Positions 13,901 through 27,150 of a stretch of DNA of 64,000 bases are shown in pieces (position 1 is the stretch's first letter; each line of letters begins with the position of its first letter). Location: contig NC_079886.1 in the NCBI RefSeq assembly GCF_029227915.1, forward strand, positions 62,001 through 126,000, given 5' to 3'. Source of the DNA: Hydractinia symbiolongicarpus. Lineage: Eukaryota; Cnidaria; Hydrozoa; Anthoathecata; Hydractiniidae. Position numbers and translations under genes: made by a program. The notes beneath the pieces were generated by a model. It did not search any database and was not told where the DNA came from. It was given only the letters and a program-made list of their open reading frames with translations.

Positions 13901-15700
13901 ATAAGTCATTTTTTACTGTGGGACAAATCTTAGCCGTTTTCGCACGCTGAAGAAATTGAGACAGTTTGAAAAACTACATTTCATTGACTTTCTAACGGTA
14001 TCAGTCCGTTTCTGTTACAACGGTTGCGTCACATATTCGTACTAACATGTGTTTAGCGATATTTTTCTGATATTACTAGGTTGCATCGCTTTTAACAGTG
14101 AAACGATTGACTGTGGGACTTACTTGAACTGATTTTGGACTGTGACCTTACAAATGTGATGAATGAGACAATTGGACTCCATGAAATAACATTCTTCTTA
14201 AATTGGCATGATTGCCGGATCTCAGCGGTTAAACTAGGCGCTGTGGTAGCGCTTCATTTAAATATGTAGATATATAAGTCATTTTTTACTGTGGGACCAA
14301 TCCAAGCCGCTATCGCACGCCAAAGAAGTTGAGACATTTTTGAAAACTACATTTCATTGACTTTCTAGCGGTATCAGTCCGTTTCAGTTACAACGGTTGC
14401 GTAACATATTCGTACCAACATGTATTTAGCATTATTTTTCTGATATTACTAAGTTGCATCGCTTTTAACTGTGAAACGATTGACTGTGGGACTTACTTGA
14501 ACTGATTTTGGACTTTAACTTTATAAATGTGATAATTGAGACAATTGGACTCCATGCAATCACATTCTTCTTAAATTGGCATGATTTACGGAACTCAGCG
14601 ATTACACTGGGCGCTGTGGTAGCGCTTTAATTAAAAATTTAAAATAATAAGTCATTTTTTACTGTGGGAACAATCCTAGCCGTTATCGCACGCTGAAGAG
14701 AGTTTCAAAAACTACATTTCATTGACTTTCTAACAGTATCAGTCCGTTTCAGTTACAACGGTTGCGTCACATATGCTTACCAACATGTATTTAGCGATAT
14801 TTTTCTGATATTACTAGGTTGTATCGCTTTTAAAAGTGAAACGATTGACTGTGGGACTTACTTGAACTGATTTTGGATTTTAACTTGATAAATGTGATAA
14901 TTGAGACAATTGGACTCCATGCAATAAAATTCTTCTTAAATTGGCATGATTGAGGGAACTCAGCGATTACACTGGGCGCTGTGGTATCGCTTTATTTAAT
15001 AATGTAGATAAATAAGTCACTTTTTACTGTGGGTCCAATCCTAGCCGTTATCGCACGCTGAAGAAATTGAGACAGTTTCAAAAACTACATTTCATTGACT
15101 TTCTAGCGGTATCAGTCCGTTTCTGTTACAACGGTTGCGTCACATATGCGTACCAACATGTGTTTAGCGATGTTTTTCTGATATTATTAGGTTGTATCGC
15201 TTTTAACAGTGAAAAGATTGACTGTAGGACTTACTTGAACTGATTTTGGACTTTAACTTTATAAATGTGATAATTGAGAAAATTGGACTCCATGCAATAA
15301 CATTCTTCTTAAATTGGCATGATTGACGGAACTCAGCGATTACACTGGGCGCTGTGGTATCGCTTCATTTAATAATGTAGATAAATAAGTCACTTTTTAC
15401 TGTGGGTCCAAACTTAGCCGTTATCGCACGCTGCGGAAATTCAGACAGTTTCAAAAACTACATTTCAGTGACTTTCTAACGGTATGAGTCTGTTTCAGTT
15501 ACAACGGTTGCGTCAAATTTTCGTACCAACATGTATTTATCGATATTTTCTGATATTACTAGGTTGCAACGCTTTTTACAGTGAAACGATTGACTGTGGG
15601 ACTTACTTGAACTGATTTTGGACTTTCACTTTATAAATGTGATAATTGAGACATTTGGACTCCATGCAATAAAAGTCTTCTTAAAGTGGCATGATTGACG
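10740..15700 (+). repeat. 1,857-bp pentamer higher-order repeat of satellite A
   Basis: Five monomers (about 5 x 371 bp) form a unit repeated in tandem. Anchors spaced exactly 1,857 bp apart: CTGCGGAAATTCAGACAG at 11,717, 13,574 and 15,431; GGATTTTAACTTGATAAATG at 11,161, 13,018 and 14,875; ATTTACGGAACTC at 10,870, 12,727 and 14,584. The first two copies match base for base over long stretches, from about 10,740 to 12,907 against 12,597 to 14,764. They share private variants such as CGTCACACATTCG and TTTGAAAAAC (the latter near 12,108 and 13,965 only). The third copy is more diverged (CATATGCTTACC near 14,770) and grades into the next block. Confidence 0.9.
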
Positions 15701-17215
15701 GAACTCAGCGATTACACTGGGCGCTGTGGTAGCGCTTCATTTAAAAATGTAGATATATAAGTCATTTTTTACTGTGGGACAAATCTTAGCCGTTTTCGCA
15801 CGCTGAAGAAATTGAGACAGTTTCAAAAACTACATTTCATTGACTTTCTAACGGTATCAGTCCGTTTCTGTTACAACGGTTGCGTCACATATTCGTACTA
15901 ACATGTGTTTAGCGATATTTTTCTGATATTACTAGGTTGCATCGCTTTTAACAGTGAAACGATTGACTGTGGGACTTACTTGAACTGATTTTGGACTGTG
16001 ACCTTACAAATGTGATGAATGAGACAATTGGACTCCATGAAATAACATTCTTCTTAAATTGGCATGATTGCCGGATCTCAGCGGTTAAACTAGGCGCTGT
16101 GGTAGCGCTTCATTTAAAAATGTAGATATATAAGTCATTTTTTACTGTGGGACCAATCCAAGCCGCTATCGCACGCCAAAGAAGTTGAGACATTTTTGAA
16201 AACTACATTTCATTGACTTTCTAGCGGTATCAGTCCGTTTCAGTTACAACGGTTGCGTAACATATTCGTACCAACATGTATTTAGCATTATTTTTCTGAT
16301 ATTACTAGGTTGCATCGCTTTTAACTGTGAAACGATTGACTGTGGGACTTACTTGAACTGATTTTGGACTTTAACTTTATAAATGTGATAATTGAGACAA
16401 TTGGACTCCATGCAATCACATTCTTCTTAAATTGGCATGATTGACGGAACTCAGCGATTACACTGGGCGCTGTGGTAGCGCTTCATTTAAAAATGTAGAT
16501 ATATAAGTCATTTTTTACTGTGGGACAAATCTTAGCCGTTTTCGCACGCTGAAGAAATTGAGACAGTTTCAAAAACTACATTTCATTGACTTTCTAACGG
16601 TATCAGTCCGTTTCTGTTACAACGGTTGCGTCACATATTCGTACTAACATGTGTTTAGCGATATTTTTCTGATATTACTAGGTTGCATCGCTTTTAACAG
16701 TGAAACGATTGACTGTGGGACTTACTTGAACTGATTTTGGACTGTGACCTTACAAATGTGATGAATGAGACAATTGGACTCCATGAAATAACATTCTTCT
16801 TAAATTGGCATGATTGCCGGATCTCAGCGGTTAAACTAGGCGCTGTGGTAGCGCTTCATTTAAAAATGTAGATATATAAGTCATTTTTTACTGTGGGACC
16901 AATCCAAGCCGCTATCGCACGCCAAAGAAGTTGAGACATTTTTGAAAACTACATTTCATTGACTTTCTAGCGGTATCAGTCCGTTTCAGTTACAACGGTT
17001 GCGTAACATATTCGTACCAACATGTATTTAGCATTATTTTTCTGATATTACTAGGTTGCATCGCTTTTAAGTGTGAAACGATTGACTGTGGGACTTACTT
17101 GAACTGATTTTGGACTTTAACTTTATAAATGTGATAATTGAGACAATTGGACTCCATGCAATCACATTCTTCTTAAATTGGCATGATTGACGGAACTCAG
17201 CGATTACACTGGGCG
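15697..17215 (+). repeat. 746-bp dimer duplicated in tandem (satellite A)
   Basis: Copies start at the GACGGAACTCAGCG block at 15,697 and 16,443. They run through the GGGACAAATCTTAGCCG and GGGACCAATCCAAGCCGC monomers in the same order, and differ at single bases (TTAACTGTG near 16,322 against TTAAGTGTG near 17,068). Similarity stops near 17,215, where the second copy continues AGCACTTTAATTAAAAATTT. Confidence 0.82.
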
Positions 17216-19200
17216 CTGTGGTAGCACTTTAATTAAAAATTTAAAATAATAAGTCATTTTTTACTGTGGGAACAATCCTAGCCGTTATCGCACGCTGAAG
17301 AGAGTTTCAAAAACTACATTTCATTGACTTTCTAACAGTATCAGTCCGTTTCAGTTACAACGGTTGCGTCACATATTCGTACCAACATGTATTTAGCGAT
17401 ATTTTTCTGATATTACTAGGTTGCATCGCCTTTGACAGTGAAACGATAGACTGTGGGACTTACTTGAACTGATTTTGGATTTTAACTTGATAAATGTGAT
17501 AATTGAGACAATTGGACTCCATGCAATAAAATTCTTCTTAAATTGGCATGATTGAGGGAACTCAGCGATTACACTGGGCGCTGTGGTATCGCTTTATTTA
17601 ATAATGTAGATTAATAAGTCACTTTTTACTGTGGGTCCAATCCTAGCCGTTATCGCACGCTGAAGAAATTGAGACAGTTTCAAAAACTACATTTCATTGA
17701 CTTTCTAGCGGTATCAGTCCGTTTCTGTTACAACGGTTGCGTCACATATGCGTACCAACATGTGTTTAGCGATGTTTTTCTGATATTATTAGGTTGTATC
17801 GCTTTTAACAGTGAAAAGATTGACTGTAGGACTTACTTGAACTGATTTTGGACTTTAACTTTATAAATGTGATAATTGAGACAATTGGACTCCATGCAAT
17901 CACATTCTTCTTAAACTGGCATGATTGACGGAACTCAGCGATTACACTGGGCGCTGTGGTATCGCTTCATTTAATAATGTAGATAAATAAGTCACTTTTT
18001 ACTGTAGGTCCAAACTTAGCCGTTATCGCACGCTGCGGAAATTGAGACAGTTTCAAAAACTACATTTCAGTGACTTTCTAACGGTATGAGTCTGTTTCAG
18101 TTACAACGGTTGCATCACATTTTCGTACCAACATGTATTTATCGATATTTTTCTGATATTACTAGGTTGCAACGCTTTTTACAGTGAAACGATTGACTGT
18201 GGGACTTACTTGAACTGATTTTGAACTTTAACTTTATAAATGTGATAATTGAAACATTTGGACTCCATGCAATAAAAGTCTTCTTAAATTGGCATGATTG
18301 ACGGAACTCAGCGATTACACTGGGCGCTGTGGTAGCGCTTCATTTAAAAATGTAGATATATAAGTCATTTTTTACTGTGGGACAAATCTTAGCCGTTTTC
18401 GCACGCTGAAGAAATTGAGACAGTTTCAAAAACTACATTTTATTGACTTTCTAACGGTATCAGTCCATTTCTGTTACAACGGTTGCGTCACATATTCGTA
18501 CTAACATGTGTTTAGCGATATTTTTCTGATATTACTAGGTTCTATCGCTTTTAAAAGTGAAACGATTGACAGTGGCACTTAATTGAACTGATTTTGGACT
18601 TTAACTTTATAATTGCAATAAGTGAGACAATTGGACTCCAAGGTATAACATTATTCTGAACTTGGCATGATTGCTAGAACTCAGCGATTATACTGGTCGC
18701 TGTGGTAGCGCTTCATTTACAAATTTAGGTAAATAAGTCATTCTTTACTGTGGAAAAAATCCTAGCCACTAGCGCGCTTAAGAAATAAAGACAGTTTCAA
18801 AAACTACATTTCGTTGACTTTCTAACGGTATCAGTCCGCTTCAGTTACAACGGTTGCGTCAGATATTCGTACCAACATGTATTTAGCGATATTTTTCTGT
18901 AATTACTAGGTTGCATCGCTTTTAACAGTGAAACGATTGACTGTGGGACTTACTGGAACTGATTTTGGACTGTGACCTTACAAATGCGATGAATGAGACA
19001 ATTGGACTCCATGAAATAACATTCTTCTTAAATTGGCATGATTGCCGGAACTCAGCGGTTAAACTAGGCGCTGTGGTAGCGCTTTATTTAAAAATGTAGA
19101 TATATAAGTCATTTTTTACTGTGGAACCACTCCAAGCCGCTATCGCACGCCGAAGAAGTTGAGCCATTTTCGAAAACTACATTTCATTGACTTTCTAACG
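17216..19200 (+). repeat. Satellite A monomers without a clear local higher-order unit
   Basis: About five monomers continue the array. Variants recall the pentamer: GGATTTTAACTTGATAAATG at 17,477 lies 2,602 bp (seven monomers) after the last pentamer anchor, and CTGCGGAAATTGAGAC at 18,033 lies 2,602 bp after its counterpart. The monomers from about 18,540 to 19,150 instead resemble those near 2,200-2,850 and 5,930-6,560 (CCACTAGCGCGCTTAAG variant). The stretch is therefore a transition between higher-order families. Confidence 0.7.
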
Positions 19201-22200
19201 GTATCAGTCCGTTTCAGTTACAACGGTTGCGTCACATATGCGTACCAACATGTGTTTAGCGATGTTTTTCTGATATTATTAGGTTGTATCGCTTTTAACA
19301 GTGAAAAGATTGACTGTAGGACTTAATTGAACTGATTTTGGACTTTAACTTTATAAATGTGATAATTGAGACAATTGGACTCCAAGAAATAACAATGTTC
19401 TGAATTTGACATGATTGCTAGAACTCAGCAATTACACTGGGCGCTGTGGTAGCGCTTCATTTAAAAATGCACATAAATAAGTCATTTTTTACTGTAGAAC
19501 CAATCCTAGCCGTTAGCGCACGCTGTAGAAATAGAGACAGTTTCAATAACTACATTTCGTTGACTTTCTAACGGTATCAGTCCGCTTCAGTTACAACGGT
19601 TGTGTCACATATTCGTACCAACATGTATTTAGCGATATTTTTCTGATATTACTAGGTTGCATCGCTTTTAACAGTGAAACGATTGACTGTAGGACTTACT
19701 TGAACTGATTTTGGACTTTACCTTTATAAATGTGATAATTGAGACAATTGGACTCCAAGAAATAACAATGTTCTGAATTTGACATGATTGCTAGAACTCA
19801 GCGATTACACTGGGCGCTGTGGTAGTGCTTCATTTAAAAATGCACATAAATAAGACATTTTTTACTGTAGGACCAATCCTAGCCGTTATTGCACGCTGAA
19901 GAGAGTTTCAAAAACTACATTTCATTGACTTTCTAACAGTATCAGTCCGTTTCAGTTACAACGGTTGCGTCACATATGCGTACCAACATGTATTTATCGA
20001 TATTTTTCTGATATTACTAGGTTGTATCGCTTTTAAAAGTGAAACGATTGACTGTGGCACTTAATTGAACTGATTTTGGACTGTGACCTTACAAGTGTGA
20101 TGATTGAGACAATTGGACTCCATGATATAACATTCTTCTTAAATTGGCATGATTGCCGGAACTCAGCGATTAAGCTGGGCACTGTGATAGCGCTTCAATT
20201 AAAAATGTAGATATATAAGTCATTTTATACTGTGGGACAAATCCTAGTCGCTTTCGCACGCCGAGGAAATTGAGACAGTTTCAAAAACAACATTTCATTG
20301 ACTTTCCAACAGTATCAGTCCGTTTCAGTTGCAACGGTTGCGTCACATATTCGTACCAACATGTATTTAGCGATATTTTTGTGATATTACTAGGTTGCAT
20401 CGCTTTTAACAGTGAAACGATTGACTGTGGGACTTAATTGAACTGATTTTGGACTGTGACCTTACAAGTGTGATGAATGAGACAATTGGACTCCATGCAA
20501 TAACATTCTTCTTAAATTGGCATGATTGACGGAACTCAGCGATTACACTGGGCGCTGTGGTATCGCTTCATTTAATAATGTAGATAAATAAGTCACTTTT
20601 TACTGTGGGTCCAATCCTAGCCGTTATCGCACGCTGAAGAAATTGAGATAGTTTTAAAAACTACATTTCATTGACTTTCTAACAGTATCAGTCCGTTTCA
20701 GTTGCAACGGTTGCGTCACATATTCGTACCAACATGTATTTAGCGATATTTTTGTGATATTACTAGGTTGCATCGCTTTTAACAGTGAAACGATTGACTG
20801 TGGGACTTAATTGAACTGATTTTGGACTGTGACCTTACAAGTGTGATGAATGAGACAATTGGACTCCATGCAATAACATTCTTCTTAAATTGGCATGATT
20901 GACGGAACTCAGCGATTACACTGGGCGCTGTGGTATCGCTTCATTTAATAATGTAGATAAATAAGTCACTTTTTACTGTGGGTCCAATCCTAGCCGTTAT
21001 CGCACGCTGAAGAAATTGAGATAGTTTTAAAAACTACATTTCATTGACTTTCTAACTGTATCAGTCCGTTTCTGTTACAACGGTTGCGTCACATATGCGT
21101 ACCAACATGTGTTTAGCGATGTTTTTCTGATATCATTAGGTTGTATCGCTTTAAACAGTGAAACGATTGACTGTAGGACTTAATTGAACTGATTTTGGAC
21201 TTTAATTTATAAATGTGATAATTGAGACAATTGGACTCCAAGAAATAACAATGTTCTGAATTTGACATGATTGCTAGAACTCAGCAATTACACTGGGCGC
21301 TGTGGTAGCGCTTCATTTAAAAATGCACATAAATAAGTCATTTTTTACTGTAGAACCAATCCTAGCCGTTAGCGCACGCTGTAGAAACAGAGACAGTTTC
21401 AATAACTACATTTCGTTGACTTTCTAACGGTATCAGTCCGCTTCAGTTACAACGGTTGTGTCACATATTCGTACCAACATGTATTTAGCGATATTTTTCT
21501 GATATTACTAGGTTGCATCGCTTTTAACAGTGAAACGATTGACTGTAGGACTTACTTGAACTGATTTTGGACTTTAACTTTATAAATGTGATAATTGAGA
21601 CAATTGGACTCCAAGAAATAACAATGTTCTGAATTTGACATGATTGCTAGAACTCAGCGATTACACTGGGCGCTGTGGTAGTGCTTCATTTAAAAATGCA
21701 CATAAATAAGACATTTTTTACTGTAGGACCAATCCTAGCCGTTATTGCACGCTGAAGAGAGTTTCAAAAACTACATTTCATTGACTTTCTAACAGTATCA
21801 GTCCGTTTCAGTTACAACGGTTGCGTCACATATGCGTACCAACATGTATTTATCGATATTTTTCTGATATTACTAGGTTGTATCGCTTTTAAAAGTGAAA
21901 CGATTGACTGTGGCACTTAATTGAACTGATTTTGGACTGTGACCTTACAAGTGTGATAATTGAGACAATTGGACTCCATGATATAACATTCTTCTTAAAT
22001 TGGCATGATTGCCGGAACTCAGCGATTAAGCTGGGCACTGTGGTAGCGCTTCAATTAAAAATGTAGATATATAAGTCATTTTATACTGTGGGACAAATCC
22101 TAGTCGCTTTCGCACGCCGAGGAAATTGAGACAGTTTCAGAAACTACATTTCATTGACTTTCTAACAGTATCAGTCCGTTTCAGTTGCAACGGTTGCGTC

Positions 22201-22714
22201 ACATATTCGTACCAACATGTATTTAGCGATATTTTTGTGATATCACTAGGTTGCATCGCTTTTAACAGTGAAACGATTGACTGTAAGACTTAATTGAACT
22301 GATTTTGGACTGTGACCTTACAAGTGTGATGAATGAGACAATTGGACTCCATGCAATAACATTCTTCTTAAATTGGCATGATTGACGGAACTCAGCGATT
22401 ACACTGGTCTCTGTGGTATCGCTTCATTTAATAATGTAGATAAATAAGTCACTTTTTACTGTGGGTCCAATCCTAGCCGTTATCGCACGCTGAAGAAATT
22501 GAGATAGTTTTAAAAACTACATTTCATTGACTTTCTAACTGTATCAGTCCGTTTCTGTTACAACGGTTGCGTCACATATGCGTACCAACATGTATTTAGC
22601 GATGTTTTTCTGATATCATTAGGTTGTATCGCTTTTAAAAGTGAAACGATTGACTGTAGGACTTAATTAAACTGATTTTGGACTTAAACTTTATAAATGT
22701 GATAATTGAGACAA
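19200..22714 (+). repeat. Second 1,857-bp offset block of satellite A, cut by the breakpoint
   Basis: AAGAAATAACAATGTTCTGA at 19,384 recurs at 21,240, 1,856 bp away (five monomers), and the flanking 1.1-1.2 kb match with few differences. Inside the first copy one monomer is doubled: the rare TTTTTGTGATATTAC variant sits at 20,376 and 20,749, exactly 373 bp apart. A further partial round starts with TTCTAACTGTATCAG near 22,534, whose counterpart is at 21,051, and is truncated by the inversion at 22,715. Confidence 0.8.
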
Positions 22715-22718
22715 TTGG
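22715..22718. other. Orientation-switch breakpoint inside satellite A
   Basis: Left of this point the sequence is forward satellite A, ending in the block GAGACAATTGG, which should continue with ACTCC. Right of it the sequence is the reverse complement and continues TACGAAAATGTG, the complement of the block normally preceded by ACATGTTGG. The only bases both sides can claim are TTGG at 22,715-22,718, a 4-bp microhomology. No spacer or foreign sequence lies between. The joined points are different positions of the monomer, so this is not a simple mirror palindrome at the monomer phase. An end-joining or template-switch origin is inferred; an assembly join cannot be excluded from sequence alone. 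Confidence 0.93.
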
Positions 22719-25700
22719 TACGAAAATGTGACCCAACTGTTGTAACTCAAACAGACTGATACCGTTAGAAAGTCAATGAAATGTAGTTTTTGAAACTGTC
22801 TCAATTTCCTCGGCGTGCGATAGCGGCTAGGATTTTTTCCCACAGTAAAAAATGACTTATATATCTACGTTTTTAATTGAAGCGCTACCACAGTGCCCAG
22901 CTTAATCGCTGAGTTCCGGCAATCATGCCAATTTAAGAATAATGTTATATCATGGAGTCTAATTGTCTCATTCATCACACTTGTAAGGTCACAGTCCAAA
23001 ATCAGTTCAATTAATTCCCACAGTCAATCGTTTCACTGTAAAAAGCGTTGCAACCTAGTAATATCAGAAAAATATCGCTAAATACATGTTGGTACAAAAA
23101 TGTGACCCAACTGTTGTAACTCAAACGGGCAGACATCGTTAGAAAGTCAATGAAGTGTAGTTTTTAAAACTGTCTCTATCTGTTAAGCGCGCGCTAGCGG
23201 CTAGGATTGTTTCAACAGTAAAGAATGACTTATTTATCTAAATTTAAAAATAAAGCGCTACCACAGCGCCCAGTGAAATCGCTAAGTTCTAGCAATCATG
23301 CCAAGTTCAGAATAATGTTATACCTTGGAGTCCAATTGTCTCAATTATTGTATTTATAAAGGTAAAGTCAAAAATCAGTTCAATTAAGTGCCACTGTCAA
23401 TCGTTTCACTTTTAAAAGCGATACAACCTAGTAATATCAGAAAAATATCGATAAATACATGTTGGTACGAATATGTGACGCAACCGTTGTAATTGAAACG
23501 GACTCATACCGTTAGAAAGTCATTGAAATGTAGTTTTTGAAACTTTCTCAATTTCTTCAGCGTGCGATAACGGCTAAGATTGGACCCACAGTAAAAAGTG
23601 ACTTATTTATCTACATTATTAAATGAAGCGATACCACAGCGCCCAGTGTAATCGCCGAGTTCTAGCAATCATGTCAAATTCAGAACATTGTTATTTCTTG
23701 GAGTCCAATTGTCCCATTCATCACATTTGTCAGGTCACAGTCCAAAATCAGTTAAATTAAGTCCCATACTCAATCGTTTCACTGTTAAAAGCGATGCAAC
23801 CTAGTAATATCAGAAAAATACCGCTAAATACATGTTGGTACGTAAATGTGACCCAACCGTTGCAACTGAAACGGACTGATACCGTTAGAAAGTCAATGAA
23901 ATACAGTTTTTGAAACTGTCTCAATTTTCTCGGCGTGCGAAAGCGGCTAGGATTTGTCCCACAGTAAAAGATGACTTATATATCTACATTTTTAAATGAA
24001 GCGCTACCACAGTGCCCAGCTTAAGCGCTGAGTTCCGGCAATCATGCCAATTTAAGAAGAATGTTATATCAGGGAGTCCGATTGTCTCACTCATCACACT
24101 TGTAAGGTCACAGTCAAAAATCAGTTCAATTAATTCTCACAGTCAATCGTTTCACTGTAAAAAGCGTTGCAACCTAGTAATATCAGAAAAATATCGCTAA
24201 ATACATGTTGGTACAAAAATGTGACCCAACAGTTGTAACTCAAACGGGCAGACATCGTTAGAAGGTCAATGAAGTGTAGTTTTTAAAACTGTCTCTATCT
24301 GTTAAGCGCGCGCTAGCGGCTAGGATTGTTTCAACAGTAAAGAATGACTTATTTATCTAAATTTCTAAATAAAGCGCTACCACAGCGCCCAGTGAAATCG
24401 CTAAGTTCTAGCAATCATGCCAAGTTCAGAATAATGTTATACCTTGGAGTCCAATTGTCTCAATTATTGTATTTATAAAGGTAAAGTCAAAAATCAGTTC
24501 AATTAAGTGCCACTGTCAATCGTTTCACTTTTAAAAGCGATACAACCTAGTAATATCAGAAAAATATCGATAAATACATGTTGGTACGAATATGTGACGC
24601 AACCGTTGTAATTGAAACGGACTCATACCGTTAGAAAGTCATTGAAATGTAGTTTTTGAAACTTTCTCAATTTCTTCAGCGTGCGATAACGGCTAAGATT
24701 GGACCCACAGTAAAAAGTGACTTATTTATCTACATTATTAAATGAAGCGATACCACAGCGCCCAGTGTAATCGCTGAGTTCTGTCAATCATGCCAATTTA
24801 AGAAGAATGTTATTGCATGGAGTCCAATTGTTTCAATTATCACCTTTATAAAGTTAAAGTCCAAAATCAGTTCAAGTAAGTCCCACAGTCAATCGTTTCA
24901 CTGTTAAAGGCGATGCAACCTAGTAATATTAGAAAAATATCGCAAAATACATGTTGGTACGCATATGTGACGCAACCGTTGTAACTGAAACGGACTGATA
25001 CTGTTAGAAAGTCAATGAAATGTAGTTTTTGAAACTCTCTTCAGCGTGCAATAACGGCTAGGATTGGTCCTGCAGTGAAAAATGACTTATTTATGTGCAT
25101 TTTTAAATGAAGCACTACCACAGAGCCCAGTGTAATCGCTGAATTCTAGCAATCATGTCAAATTCAGAACATTGTTATTTCTTGGAATCCAATTGTCTCA
25201 ATTATCACATTTATAAAGTTAAAGTCCAAAATCAGTTCAATTAAGTCCTACAGTCAATCTTTTCACTGTTAAAAGCGATACAACCTAACAATATCAGAAA
25301 AACATCGCTAAACACATGTTGGTACGCATATGTGACGCAACCGTTGTAACAGAAACGGACTGATACCGCTAGAAAGTCAATGAAATGTAGTTTTTGAAAC
25401 TGTCTCAATTTCTTCAGCGTGCGATAACGGCTAGGATTGGACCCACAGTAAAAAGTGACTTATTGATCTACATTATTAAATGAAGCGATACCACAGCGCC
25501 CAGTGTAATCGCTGAGTTCCGTCAATCATGCCAATTTAAGAAGAATGTTATTGCATGGAGTCCAATTGTCTCAATTATCACATTTATAAAGTTAAAGTCC
25601 AAAATCAGTTCAAGTAAGTCCCACAGTGAATCGTTTCACTGTTAAAGGCGATGCAACCTAGTAATCTCAGAAACATATCGCTAAATACATGTTGGTACGA

Positions 25701-27150
25701 ATATGTGACGCAACCGTTGTAACTGAAACAGACTGATACCGTTAGAAAGTCAACGAAATATAGTTTTTGAAACTGTCTCTATTTCTTAAGCGCGCTAGTG
25801 GCTAGGATTGTTTCCACAGTAAAGAATGACTTATTCATCTAAATTTGTAAATAAAGCGCTACCACAGCGCCCAGTGTAATCGCTGAGTTCTAGCAATCAT
25901 GCCAAGTTCAGAATAATGTTATACCTTGGAGTCCAATTGTCTCAATTATTGCATTTATAAAGTTAAAGTCCAAAATCAGTTCAATTAAGTGCCACTGTCA
26001 ATCGTTTCACTGTTAAAAGCGATACAACCTAGTAATATCAGAAAAATATCTCTAAACACATGTTGGTACGAATATGTGACGCAACCGTTGTAACTGAAGC
26101 GGACTGATACCGTTAGAAAGTCAACGAAATGTAGTTTTTGAAACTGTCTCAATTTCTTCAGCGTGCGATAACGGCTAAGATTTGTCCCACAGTAAAAAAT
26201 GACTTATATATCTACTTTTTTAAATGAAGCGCTACCACAGCGCCCAGTGTAATCGCTCAGTTCCGTTAATCATGCCAATTTAAGAAGACTTTTATTGCAT
26301 GGAGTCCAAATGTCTCAATTATCACATTTATAAAGTTAAAGTCCAAAATCAGTTGAAGTGAGTCTCACAGTCAATCGTTTCACTGTTAAAAGCGATACAG
26401 CCTGGTAATATCAGAAAAATATCGCTAAACACATGTTGGTACGACAATGTGACGCAACTGTTGTAACAGAAACGGACTGATAGCGTTAGAAAGTCAATGA
26501 AATGTAGTTTTTGAAACTGTCTCAATTTCTTCAGCGTGCGATAACGGCTATATTTGGTCCCACAGTAAAAAGTGACTTATATATCTACATTTTTAAGTTA
26601 AGCGCTACCACACCGCCGAGTGTAATCGCTGAGCACCGGCGATCATGCCAATTTAAGAAGAATGTTATTTCATGGAGTCCAATTGTCTCATTCATCACAC
26701 TTGTCAGGTCTCAGCCCAAAATCAGTTCAATGAAGTCCCATACTCAATCGTTTCACTGTTAAAAGCGATGCAACCTAGTAATATTAGAAAAATATCGCTA
26801 AATACATGTTGGTACGAATATGAGACGCAACCGTTGTTACAGAAACGGACTGATACCTTTAGAAAGTCAATGAAATGTAGTTTTTGAAACTGTCTCAATT
26901 TCTTTAGCGTGCGATAACGGCTAGGATTGGTCCCACAGTAAAAAATGAATTATATATCTACATTTTTAAATGAAGCGCTACCACAGCGCCCAGTGTAATC
27001 GCTCAGTTCCGTCAATCATGCCAATTTAAGAAGAATGTTATTGCATGGAGTCCAATTGTCTCAATTATCATATTTATAAAGTTAAAGTCCTGAATCAGTT
27101 CAAGTAAGTCCCACAGTCAATCGTTTCAGTGTTAAAAGCGATGCAACCTA
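22719..27150 (-). repeat. About 4.4-kb block repeated about 10.03 kb downstream, copy 1
   Basis: This run of about twelve inverted monomers is largely repeated, in the same order, at about 32,757-37,170. Matching points are about 10,028-10,038 bp apart: the CCTCGGCGTGCGAT monomer near 22,808 and 32,846, and the TTTTTAAGTTAAGCGC variant near 26,592 and 36,620. The copies differ at many single bases, and near 23.25-23.6 kb copy 1 instead matches its own neighbour at 24.37-24.7 kb (offset 1,119 bp). The block is thus a mosaic of duplication and later conversion. Its left end coincides with the orientation switch. Confidence 0.78.

Larger units (their letters stand above)
1..22714 (+). repeat. 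Satellite A array, left block (about 372-bp monomer, head to tail)
   Basis: Tandem array of about 61 monomers. Taking TTGACTGTGG or its variants as the phase mark, successive units start at 1, 373, 747, 1,112, 1,477 and 1,850, giving lengths of 372, 374, 365, 365 and 373 bp. Recognisable blocks in each unit, in order: TGAACTGATTTTGGACT, GAGACAATTGGACTCC, TTAAATTGGCATGATTG, GGCGCTGTGGTAGCGCTTC, AAGTCATTTTTTACTGTGG, CAAAAACTACATTTCATTGA, CGTACCAACATGTATTTAGC and TCTGATATTACTAGGTTGCA. Two alternative forms exist for the stretch after the first block: GTGACCTTACAA, or TTTAACTTTATAA. The array is already in progress at base 1, so its left end lies outside. No open frame with coding character is present. 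The family is not recognised by name. Confidence 0.97.
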
